This document shows positions 5,804 through 12,601 of a stretch of DNA of 17,044 nucleotides, piece after piece (the stretch's first letter is position 1; each line of letters opens with the position of its first letter). Under the pieces are notes generated by a model that saw nothing but the letters and a program-made list of their open reading frames with translations, made no database searches and had not been told where the DNA came from. Position numbers and translations under genes: made by a program. Source of the stretch: 2-01-FULL-41-26 sp964587505 (lineage in GTDB: Bacteria; Patescibacteriota; Minisyncoccia; 2-02-FULL-40-12; GWA2-44-9); the NCBI GenBank assembly GCA_964587505.1, contig CAZPLD010000014.1:1-17044 (forward strand). Reading direction: 5' to 3'.

Positions 5804-6808
5804 ATGAAACAAGAAACACCGAAATTATTGCGAGTGGGAGTTTTAATGGGCGGGCCATCTTCAGAACATGAAGTTTCTTTAAATACCGGCCAGAATGTTA
5901 TTGATAATTTGGATAAAACAAAATATCAGCCAATTGTTGTTAAAATATCCAAAGCGGGCAAGTGGTTTTTAAATGGAAAACCGGCCAGTCAGTCCGAGGC
6001 GTTGAAGGGCCATGATGTTGTTTTTAACGCTCTTCACGGGACATTTGGCGAGGACGGCAAGGTTCAGGGTATTTTGGAGCATAGTGGAATCAAACATACC
6101 GGTTCCGGAATTGCCGGCTCAGCAATTGCTATGGATAAATTCCACAGCCGGGAAATTTTTAAACTTGCTGGATTTAACGTTCCCCGGACAATGAAATTAA
6201 AGAAAGGTGAGAATTACATGGCTCATCTAAGTTTTTTCATAAACAAAATAGTTAAACTTCCTGTTGTAGTAAAACCATATTCGAACGGTTCATCTGTCGG
6301 GGTGCAAATAGTTGAGGATTTAAACAAATTAGAGAAAGCGGTTGATTCAGCTTTCAAGCTGGACAAGTTTGTTTTGGTTGAAGAGTTCATCAGGGGCAGA
6401 GAATTGACCTGCGGAGTTTTAGAGGGATTTACAAGTCAGACTTGTAATAGTGGTGAAATTGGGGCGTTGCCGGTAACGGAAATTATTCCCGTAAAAAACC
6501 ATAAATTTTTTAACTACGACGCCAAGTACAAAACCGGCCATTCCAACGAAATAACTCCGGCGCCTCTTGATGAGGTTCTGACCAAAAAAGTTCAAGACAT
6601 CGCTGTCCGGGCTCATCAGGTTTTGGGATGCAGCGGATATTCGCGGACAGATATGATATTAAAGCAGGGCAATGGAACTATCTATGTCCTTGAAACAAAT
6701 ACTCTTCCTGGACTAACAAAAAACTCCCTTCTTCCCAAAGCCGCCCAAGCCGCCGGTTTGACATTTGGCCAGTTGCTGGATAAGATAATCGGCAGTTCTT
6801 TGGCTTAG
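5804..6808 (+). CDS. ddl: D-alanine--D-alanine ligase
   Basis: This cytoplasmic ATP-grasp enzyme joins two D-Ala to make the dipeptide end of the peptidoglycan stem. At 334 residues it has normal length. It carries the N-terminal GGPSSEHEVSL motif (residues 16-26), HGTFGEDGKVQG (substrate loop), KPYSNGSSVGV (ATP lobe), VEEFIRGRELTCGV, and the C-terminal metal-binding ETNTLPGLT. The D-Ala-D-Ala-type omega-loop region KYKTGHSNEITPAPL is present. The residue preceding the loop is Tyr-like (NYDAKY), as in D-Ala-specific rather than D-lactate ligases. It lies 3 nt after the RMD1-family gene and ends just before a small membrane protein gene; all three form one likely unit. Confidence 0.95.
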   Translation: MKQETPKLLRVGVLMGGPSSEHEVSLNTGQNVIDNLDKTKYQPIVVKISKAGKWFLNGKPASQSEALKGHDVVFNALHGTFGEDGKVQGILEHSGIKHTGSGIAGSAIAMDKFHSREIFKLAGFNVPRTMKLKKGENYMAHLSFFINKIVKLPVVVKPYSNGSSVGVQIVEDLNKLEKAVDSAFKLDKFVLVEEFIRGRELTCGVLEGFTSQTCNSGEIGALPVTEIIPVKNHKFFNYDAKYKTGHSNEITPAPLDEVLTKKVQDIAVRAHQVLGCSGYSRTDMILKQGNGTIYVLETNTLPGLTKNSLLPKAAQAAGLTFGQLLDKIIGSSLA

Positions 6809-6821
6809 TGGAGAAATAATA

Positions 6822-6998
6822 ATGTTAGATAGACTGGTCTTTTTATTGATTTTTGCAATGATCTTGCTGGGTTCTGTAGTTGGCTTGCCGTTAATTTGGA
6901 AAGATGGCAGAAAAAAGACTGTTTTCATGCTCATTGTTTTAATTGGAACTTTTTTTATTTATGAGGCCAACTATTTCTTATCTCACAGCAGTTTTTAA
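6822..6998 (+). CDS. 58-residue two-helix membrane protein
   Basis: A short gene directly after ddl. The ATG at 6822 is preceded by GGAGA (6810-6814) with 7-nt spacing, a good ribosome binding site, and the frame stays open to TAA at 6996-6998. The protein starts MLDRLVFLLIFAMILLG and has two hydrophobic segments (about residues 4-25 and 34-48) split by the charged turn WKDGRKKT, so a hairpin in the membrane is expected. I recognise no family. Its place after ddl and before a terminator suggests it is translated as the last gene of this unit; a link to cell-wall synthesis is only by position. Confidence 0.65.
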   Translation: MLDRLVFLLIFAMILLGSVVGLPLIWKDGRKKTVFMLIVLIGTFFIYEANYFLSHSSF

Positions 6999-7022
6999 AT
7001 CGGACCTTTGTCCGGTTTTTTT
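6999..7022 (+). terminator. Intrinsic terminator of the RMD1-ddl unit
   Basis: Stem CGGAC/GTCCG (7001-7005 with 7010-7014), extended by weak A-T and T-G pairs, with loop CTTT and a T run to 7022. It begins right after the stop codon. Confidence 0.75.
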
Positions 7023-7042
7023 GTTTTAGTTTACTAGAGCGA

Positions 7043-7136
7043 CACCTCTATCCCAAAGAAGAACGTTCGCAGGCGGGTAGCCGAGAGAGAGCAAAAACCC
7101 AGCAGGGTTTTATGCGGTCTGATTTGGGATAAGGTG
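7043..7136. repeat. Structured intergenic element, copy A
   Basis: The outer stem CACCTCTATCCCAAA (7043-7057) pairs with TTTGGGATAAGGTG (7123-7136) with one bulged base. The inner hairpin (7091-7115) has stem AAAACCC/GGGTTTT, loop AGCA, a bulged A at 7112 and a closing GCA/TGC block. The interior is GA-rich, with GTTCG near 7064. The inner hairpin is built exactly like that of 16673-16699, with different but still pairing bases. It lies between the ddl unit's terminator and the aspS promoter, so it is not an obvious leader of either. Confidence 0.65.
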
Positions 7137-7151
7137 GAGCGGTATTTTTAT

Positions 7152-7179
7152 TTGCCTGTCTATGTTTTTGTGATACTAT
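7152..7179 (+). promoter_or_regulatory. aspS promoter, leaderless
   Basis: TTGCCT (7152-7157), a 16-nt spacer, then TACTAT (7174-7179), preceded by TG and one base (extended -10). The -10 ends 6 nt before the ATG at 7186, so transcription should start at or next to the start codon. Confidence 0.55.
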
Positions 7180-7185
7180 TTGAAC

Positions 7186-8640
7186 ATGGAACGAACTCCT
7201 GTTTTAAATGTGAAAGATTTGGTTGGGCAGTCCGTCAATCTTTACGGCTGGGTTGCGACAAGACGCGACCACGGCAAGATTATTTTTATCGATTTGCGCG
7301 ACCGAAGCGGAATTGTCCAAGTTGTCTTCACGCCTTCAAGTAAGGATTACGCCACCGCTTCTGAACTCCGCTCGGAGTGGGTTTTGCGTATTAAAGGCCA
7401 GGTCAAAGCTCGTCCCGAAAAAATGATTAATGCCGAGATAGAAACCGGCAAAGTTGAAATAGAACCGGAAGAAATGGAAGTTCTAAACAGATCTAAAACC
7501 CCGCCGTTTCCGTTGGATACCGACGGCTATGAGATAGGCGAGGAGTCGAGGATGAAATACAGGTATTTGGATTTACGAAGACAGAGAATGGCAAAAAACC
7601 TGACGGTAAGACATGAGATAATCATGTTCATACGCAACTGGCTTAGTGAGCGAGGATTCATTGAAGTGGAAACTCCGATACTCACCAAATCTACTCCGGA
7701 AGGAGCAAGGGACTATGTCGTGCCTTCGCGTCTTTATTCCGGCAATTTTTATGCCCTGCCCCAGTCGCCACAGCAATACAAGCAGCTATTAATGGTGGCC
7801 GGTCTGGAAAAATATTTTCAGATTGCGAGGTGCTTCCGGGACGAGGATACAAGGGGAGACCGCCAGCCGGAGTTTACACAACTGGACTTGGAGATGAGTT
7901 TTGTTGAAAGAGAAGACGTGATGGAACTGAACGAGAAGCTTCTCATAGATTTAGTTAAGAAAATTTATCCCAAAAAAGAAATTCAAGAGATTCCTTTCCC
8001 GAGGATGACTTATAAAGAGGCGATGGAAAAATACAAAACCGACCGCCCCGACATAAGAAAGGATAAGGACAATCCAAAACTTTTGGCTTTTTGCTGGGTT
8101 GTTGATTTTCCGTTTTTTGAGCGAGTTGAAAACGAGCGAAATCCTGAGCCTGTCGAAGGGTTGGGCAGTAGTTCGACAAGCTTACCACAAACGTCTAACG
8201 ACGTTTGGACATTCACACATAATCCATTTTCAGCTCCGAAGCCGGAATATATGGGCGATTTGATGAACAAAAAAAATATAGGCGGCATTCTGACCACTCA
8301 ATACGACGTAGTATTAAATGGTTCTGAAATAGGCGGCGGTAGCATTAGAAATCATAAACCGGATGCCTTGGAAGCAGTTTTTGAAATAATGGGCTTTAAA
8401 AAAGAAAGAATAAAAGAAAATTTTGGCCACATGCTTGAAGCTCTCGGTTTCGGAGCGCCGCCTCACGGAGGAATTGCTTGGGGCTTAGATCGTTTGGTCA
8501 CAATGCTCAATCATGAATCAAGCATAAGGGAAGTTATTTCTTTTCCGAAAACAGGCGACGCAAGAGATCTGATGATGGGCAGTCCCTCCGAACTGGAGAA
8601 AAAGCAATTAAAGGAACTTCATCTAAAAGTCGAGAAATAA
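7186..8640 (+). CDS. aspS: Aspartyl-tRNA synthetase lacking the GAD domain, with a palindromic coding insert
   Basis: This class II synthetase charges tRNA-Asp (possibly tRNA-Asn too) with aspartate. The N-terminal OB fold covers about residues 1-105 (VNLYGWVATRRDHGKIIFIDLRDRSG). The catalytic core follows, with bacterial-type GARDYVVPSR, PQSPQQYKQLLM, the motif 2 stretch ARCFRDEDTRGDRQPEFTQLD, and motif 3 at about residue 428 (GGIAWGLDRL). The bacterial enzyme is about 590 residues because a GAD domain sits between TDRPDIR (about residue 285) and the VVDFP strand. Here these are about 20 residues apart, so that domain is missing and the protein has 484 residues. About residues 319-334 (NPEPVEG...TSLP) are encoded by a short palindromic repeat and are absent from the usual family. 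The ATG at 7186 is chosen over TTG 7180 because of the promoter spacing. The stop is 2 nt before the carboxypeptidase gene. Confidence 0.95.
   Translation: MERTPVLNVKDLVGQSVNLYGWVATRRDHGKIIFIDLRDRSGIVQVVFTPSSKDYATASELRSEWVLRIKGQVKARPEKMINAEIETGKVEIEPEEMEVLNRSKTPPFPLDTDGYEIGEESRMKYRYLDLRRQRMAKNLTVRHEIIMFIRNWLSERGFIEVETPILTKSTPEGARDYVVPSRLYSGNFYALPQSPQQYKQLLMVAGLEKYFQIARCFRDEDTRGDRQPEFTQLDLEMSFVEREDVMELNEKLLIDLVKKIYPKKEIQEIPFPRMTYKEAMEKYKTDRPDIRKDKDNPKLLAFCWVVDFPFFERVENERNPEPVEGLGSSSTSLPQTSNDVWTFTHNPFSAPKPEYMGDLMNKKNIGGILTTQYDVVLNGSEIGGGSIRNHKPDALEAVFEIMGFKKERIKENFGHMLEALGFGAPPHGGIAWGLDRLVTMLNHESSIREVISFPKTGDARDLMMGSPSELEKKQLKELHLKVEK
8141..8187 (+). repeat. Palindromic element inserted in frame in aspS
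   Basis: AGCCTGTCGAA (8147-8157) and TTCGACAAGCT (8172-8182) pair at 10 of 11 positions, the last as G-T. The stretch encodes NPEPVEG...SSTSLP between the VVDFPFFE strand and the HNPF motif. In-frame palindromic inserts of this coding type (the TGTCGAA/TTCGACA family) are known from several bacteria and recall Rickettsia palindromic elements. Right after it lies an 8-bp perfect hairpin, CAAACGTC/GACGTTTG (8188-8207, loop TAAC). Confidence 0.7.
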
Positions 8641-8642
8641 GC

Positions 8643-9572
8643 ATGCAATCAAAGCTGTATATCTTAGCAATGTCTTTGTCTGGTTTGGTTATTGTGAGTA
8701 TTCTTTTTGTCATGGATTCTTCCCAAAAGAACAATCTTGCAAACGCCGAACCGGCCTTCAATAGTTATCAGGCCTATGTCCTTCCGGTATCCGAGCCAAG
8801 TTATTTCCCGATTTTTGATTCCGCTAAAGAAAAACCAGTGCTTGATGCCAAGGCGGGGCTGGTTTACGATACGCGGTCAGGAAGATTTCTTTTCACAAAA
8901 AATCCGAGAATAAAACTTCCCGTTGCTTCTTTGACTAAGATCTTAAGCGCGATTGTTGTGCTGGAAAATCTTAATACGAAGGAAACAGTGGTAATTCCGA
9001 AAGAGGTACTTAAGGTTGACGATGAAAAACAAAGCTTATATCTGAACGAAGAGATATCGGTTCAAAATCTTCTGAAGCTAATGCTTATAGAATCTTCCAA
9101 CGATGCCGCTTACGCTCTTGCTTGGTATGCCAACAGTAAGGGAATTAATTTTGTGGACAAAATGAACGAGAAAGCTTTGTCATTAAGCATGAACGATTCT
9201 AATTTTCTGGATCCGGCCGGTTTGAACGACAGTGCTTATTCTACTGCCGAAGATTTGGTAAAGCTCATCAAGTATTCTTTGAAGTATAACTTGATCTGGG
9301 AGATTTTGACCGAAAAAAGCATTGTTGTGAGGTCCGTGGACGGAAAGATAGAGCATAAAGTTGAGAATACGGATCAGCTACTCGGGGTTATACCCGATAT
9401 ATTCGGAGGTAAAACCGGCAATACAGATAAGGCCTTGGGCTGTATGATATTGGTGGTGGATATTCCTGATAAAAATGATAAACTGATAAGCGTAGTGCTT
9501 GGTTCGCGGTCGCGTTTTGAAGATACCAAAACATTAATTGACTGGGTAAAAGGATCATACCGATGGGAATAG
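8643..9572 (+). CDS. D-alanyl-D-alanine carboxypeptidase (peptidase S11, PBP5-like core)
   Basis: A 309-residue serine peptidase that removes the terminal D-Ala from peptidoglycan pentapeptides outside the membrane. An N-terminal hydrophobic segment (about residues 5-24, LYILAMSLSGLVIVSILFVM) serves as signal or anchor. The three catalytic motifs are complete: SxxK at Ser96-Lys99 (SLTK), SxN at Ser151-Asn153 (SSN), and KTG at Lys257-Gly259. It ends soon after the last strand and lacks the C-terminal beta domain and amphipathic anchor of E. coli PBP5, so the N-terminal helix probably holds it at the membrane. The symbol could be dacA or dacF; I leave it open. It starts 2 nt after aspS and overlaps mraY by 10 nt, so all three are likely one transcript. 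Confidence 0.9.
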   Translation: MQSKLYILAMSLSGLVIVSILFVMDSSQKNNLANAEPAFNSYQAYVLPVSEPSYFPIFDSAKEKPVLDAKAGLVYDTRSGRFLFTKNPRIKLPVASLTKILSAIVVLENLNTKETVVIPKEVLKVDDEKQSLYLNEEISVQNLLKLMLIESSNDAAYALAWYANSKGINFVDKMNEKALSLSMNDSNFLDPAGLNDSAYSTAEDLVKLIKYSLKYNLIWEILTEKSIVVRSVDGKIEHKVENTDQLLGVIPDIFGGKTGNTDKALGCMILVVDIPDKNDKLISVVLGSRSRFEDTKTLIDWVKGSYRWE

Positions 9573-10645
9573 ACTCTGAAGTTTTCTCAATTTTAAACGT
9601 AGTCAGAATATTCGTGGTCGCTACCGTGGCTTTTTTTATTGCCTTACTGATAACCCCGGTCTGGACCAAGATCTTATACAGATATAAATTAGGCAAGCAG
9701 GTGGTCCGGGTTGAAAATGCTCCGATATTCTCGGAGATGCACAAAAAGAAAGTAGGAACTCCGACGATGGGCGGAGTTATTATTTGGCTCACGGTCGCAG
9801 TCCTGGCTTTTTTATTCTGGGGTTTAGCCAAGTTTTATCCGGATTCTATTATTTCAAAATTGAATTTTCTTTCTCGCGGCCAGACATGGGTTCCTTTTGC
9901 GGCTTTGATTGCCGGCGCTGTTTTTGGTTTTATTGACGACCTGCTTGGGGTAATGAGGATAGGACCCGGAGGAGGGGGATTAAAAATGCGCGACAGGGTG
10001 GTTATGTATACTTTGGTCGGAGCGGGCGGAGCTTGGTGGTTTTATTATAAATTGGGCTGGGATTTTATAAATATTCCTTTTATGGGCGACTGGACCATGG
10101 GTATCTGGTATATTCCGTTCTTTATTTTTGTTATCGTGGCCAGCGCGTTCTCGGCTAACGAAACAGACGGGCTGGACGGACTTGCGGCTGGGATTTTTTT
10201 GACAATGTTCGGCGCCTACGCTGTGATTGCATTTGACCAGGGCAGGATGGACCTGGTGGTATTTCTTTCCGCTATCATGGGTTCTTTAGTAGCTTTTCTT
10301 TGGTTTAATATTTATCCGGCAAGATTTTTTATGGGAGATACCGGCTCCATGTCGCTCGGGGTTACTTTAGGCGTAGTGGCCATGCTTACAAATACCCCGC
10401 TTTTACTTTTGCCGATAGCCCTTATTTTTATAATGGAATCCGGTTCGGTAATTATTCAGCTTACTTCTAAAAAATTAAGGGGCAAGAAAATATTCTTGTC
10501 TACCCCCATTCACCATCATTTTGAGGCGCTGGGCTGGCACGAGACGCAGGTGACAATGCGTTTCTGGATGATATCGGCCGTCGGCGCGATAATCGGACTC
10601 ATAATATTTCTTGTGGACAGTAAAATCCCGCCCCTCTTCAGATAA
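9563..10645 (+). CDS. mraY: Phospho-N-acetylmuramoyl-pentapeptide transferase
   Basis: An integral membrane enzyme that joins UDP-MurNAc-pentapeptide to undecaprenyl phosphate to make lipid I. It has 360 residues, the usual length, and about ten hydrophobic segments. The defining motifs are all present: the Asp pair in DDLLGV (125-126), NETDGLDGLAAG (199-210), MGDTGSMSLG (257-266) and the triple His of TPIHHHFEALGWHE (317-319). The cytoplasmic loop PTMGGVIIW after KKKVGT is also typical. AGGA (9551-9554) precedes the ATG by 8 nt, inside the end of the carboxypeptidase gene, which shows coupled translation. Its unusual partners (aspS, carboxypeptidase) replace the dcw cluster order seen in many bacteria. 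Confidence 0.97.
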   Translation: MGIDSEVFSILNVVRIFVVATVAFFIALLITPVWTKILYRYKLGKQVVRVENAPIFSEMHKKKVGTPTMGGVIIWLTVAVLAFLFWGLAKFYPDSIISKLNFLSRGQTWVPFAALIAGAVFGFIDDLLGVMRIGPGGGGLKMRDRVVMYTLVGAGGAWWFYYKLGWDFINIPFMGDWTMGIWYIPFFIFVIVASAFSANETDGLDGLAAGIFLTMFGAYAVIAFDQGRMDLVVFLSAIMGSLVAFLWFNIYPARFFMGDTGSMSLGVTLGVVAMLTNTPLLLLPIALIFIMESGSVIIQLTSKKLRGKKIFLSTPIHHHFEALGWHETQVTMRFWMISAVGAIIGLIIFLVDSKIPPLFR

Positions 10646-10697
10646 GTTTTAGTAGATATTGACACTTAATAAACCTTGTGTTGTGGTGTTTTATTCT

Positions 10698-10726
10698 TTT
10701 ACAAACCACCAAGCGAGAGGTAAAAT
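10698..10726 (+). promoter_or_regulatory. Promoter of the first ABC exporter gene, leaderless
   Basis: TTTACA (10698-10703), 17 nt, then TAAAAT (10721-10726): 5 of 6 matches in each box. The -10 ends 6 nt before the ATG at 10733. A purine run GAGAGG (10715-10720) is 12 nt from the start, too far for a normal Shine-Dalgarno. Confidence 0.6.
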
Positions 10727-10732
10727 TAGGTC

Positions 10733-12505
10733 ATGAAAATAAGAGAAAATCCGATATTGTATCTGGCCGGCAAGATGTGGCGATACTCGGAAGGAACAAG
10801 AAAAAATATCGTCTTGTTCTTTATCATGTTTGTCATAGCTAACTCGATAGAACTTCTTGAGCCGCTATTAGTTGCCAAAATAGTAAATACTATTCAAATT
10901 GAAGGTGTGACTCAAGACAACATTCTGCGTCTTTTTCTCTACCTGTTTGGTTTTCTGGGGATAACTTTATCTTTTTGGTCTTTTCATGGTCCGGCTAGGG
11001 TCATAGAAAACATCAATGCATTTAGGGTGGGCGTCAATTATACGAGGCGTCTTATAAATGGAGTTGTCGCTTTGCCGCTTGAGTGGCATACCGATCATCA
11101 CTCCGGGGATACGATTGACAAAGTAGAAAAAGGCCGTGGAGGCATGGAAGGGTTTTCTGAGGGCACATTTGAGATCATCGCGCCCATGATAAAACTTATC
11201 GGAAGCTATATTGCTCTGGTCTACTTTAATATCCACGCAGCCTATATTGTTTTGGTCATGGTTATTCTGACCTTCGGCATAATTGTTAAATTTGACTACA
11301 TTCTAACGGGCCAATATAAGGAGTTAAATAAGATCGGAAATAAAATATCCGAGAAAATATATGACGCAATAAGCAATATAACGACCGTGATAATACTAAG
11401 AGTGGAAAAAGTTGTTGCTAAATCTATTTTCGAGAAAATGATGTCGCCTCTCAAATTAATTAAGAAGAATTACAAATTAAATGAATGGAAATGGTTTCTT
11501 GTCAGTGTTTGTACTTCTTTAACAACCATTCTCGTTTTGGGATCTTATCTCCTCAGTCAATATTGGACCAAACAAGTTATCTTAGGCGGGAGTTTTATTG
11601 CGCTTTATGGTTATGTCGCTAATATCAATAATCTCTTTTTCAACTTTGCGGATTTCTATGGCCGGAAGGTTAGACAAAGAGCGTCAGTTGCTAATTCTGA
11701 AGAGCTATCCAAGGATTTTATAGACAAGTCCAACCTCTCAATGGAAATGCCTCAAAACTGGCGGGAACTTAAAATAGATTCTTTATCATTTTCTTATCAC
11801 ACCGAAGGGGAAAACGATGTTCATTTAGATGACGTATCAATGAGCATAAGAAAAAGAGAAAAAATAGCTGTAATTGGCGAGTCGGGAAGCGGTAAGACGA
11901 CCTTGCTAAAAGTGATAAGAGATCTTTACCATCCGCAAAGCCTCAAGTTATATTTAGATGGAAAACTAATTTCGGAAGGTTTTCTAGGCATCAGTTCAAG
12001 TGTAGCTTTAATCCCTCAAGATCCTGAAATATTTGCCACAACAATATTAGAGAATATTACTATTGGTGTAGATCACGACCTGAACTTTGTTAAGAAATTC
12101 ACGGATATGGCTTGTTTTACTGATGTTGTTGAAAAATTGCCCAAAAAATTCGATTCTTCAATTGTTGAGAAGGGTGTTAATTTAAGCGGCGGAGAAAAGC
12201 AGAGATTGGCTTTAGCAAGAGGACTGATGGCTTGTGAAGACAAGTCAATAATTCTTCTTGATGAACCGACAAGCAGTGTTGATTCAGCTAACGAATTGAA
12301 AATATACCAGAATATATTTAACGCTTTTCCGGACAAAGCCATACTTTCGTCCATTCACCGGCTTCACTTACTATCTCTTTTTGATACGATTTATTTGTTT
12401 AGAGATGGCAGGATAATTTCCTCCGGAACTCTAAATGAGTTATTAGACAAGTCAGAAGAGTTTAAGATTCTCTGGCAGAACTATCACGAGAGCAGTAACG
12501 TTTAA
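10733..12505 (+). CDS. ABC exporter half-transporter (ABCB/MsbA type), forward
   Basis: A 590-residue fusion of a six-helix membrane domain (about residues 1-310) and an ATPase domain. Walker A is GESGSGKTT (382-390), the Q-loop is VALIPQDPE, the signature is LSGGEKQR (484-491), Walker B is IILLDEPTSSVD with catalytic Glu511, and the H-loop is His542 (SSIHRLH). All ATPase residues are intact, so a homodimer could work alone. The export substrate cannot be told from sequence; lipids, peptides and drugs are all known for this family. Charged RKNIVLFFIM begins the first helix. The gene has its own promoter after mraY and ends at a symmetric terminator facing the second exporter. The membrane domain differs clearly from that of the neighbour, so they are not a recent duplication. 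Confidence 0.9.
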   Translation: MKIRENPILYLAGKMWRYSEGTRKNIVLFFIMFVIANSIELLEPLLVAKIVNTIQIEGVTQDNILRLFLYLFGFLGITLSFWSFHGPARVIENINAFRVGVNYTRRLINGVVALPLEWHTDHHSGDTIDKVEKGRGGMEGFSEGTFEIIAPMIKLIGSYIALVYFNIHAAYIVLVMVILTFGIIVKFDYILTGQYKELNKIGNKISEKIYDAISNITTVIILRVEKVVAKSIFEKMMSPLKLIKKNYKLNEWKWFLVSVCTSLTTILVLGSYLLSQYWTKQVILGGSFIALYGYVANINNLFFNFADFYGRKVRQRASVANSEELSKDFIDKSNLSMEMPQNWRELKIDSLSFSYHTEGENDVHLDDVSMSIRKREKIAVIGESGSGKTTLLKVIRDLYHPQSLKLYLDGKLISEGFLGISSSVALIPQDPEIFATTILENITIGVDHDLNFVKKFTDMACFTDVVEKLPKKFDSSIVEKGVNLSGGEKQRLALARGLMACEDKSIILLDEPTSSVDSANELKIYQNIFNAFPDKAILSSIHRLHLLSLFDTIYLFRDGRIISSGTLNELLDKSEEFKILWQNYHESSNV

Positions 12506-12573
12506 ATCGAGTATTTAGTTCGGTTTTATATTGCGTTGATTCAAAAATTCCGCCACTGTTTAGGTAATTAAAA

Positions 12574-12601
12574 ACCCGAGAAATTTTCTCGGGTCGTTTT
12601 T
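12574..12601. terminator. Bidirectional terminator between the two ABC exporters
   Basis: A perfect palindromic stem (12574-12583 with 12585-12594, ACCCGAGAAA against TTTCTCGGGT). A T run follows on the + strand (to 12601) and an A run precedes it (read as T on the - strand), so it can stop both convergent genes. Confidence 0.8.

Noticed and set aside
7180..7185. TTG start for aspS two codons upstream
   Set aside because: The TTG lies directly after the -10 box and would not be transcribed or would be at the very 5' end; the ATG at 7186 fits the family N-terminus.
7955..8297. Minus-strand open frames opposite the aspS insert
   Set aside because: They are shadows of the palindromic repeat in the opposite strand of a clear aspS gene.
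8643..10645. A complete dcw (division and cell wall) operon
   Set aside because: Only mraY is a classical member; ftsW is 3.8 kb away under its own promoter and mur genes are absent, so the order is scattered.
10646..10700. Terminator after mraY (TGGTG...CACCA type pairing around 10684-10710)
   Set aside because: The pairing is imperfect, the loop is T-rich rather than followed by a T run, and it overlaps the -35 of the next gene; not strong enough to list.
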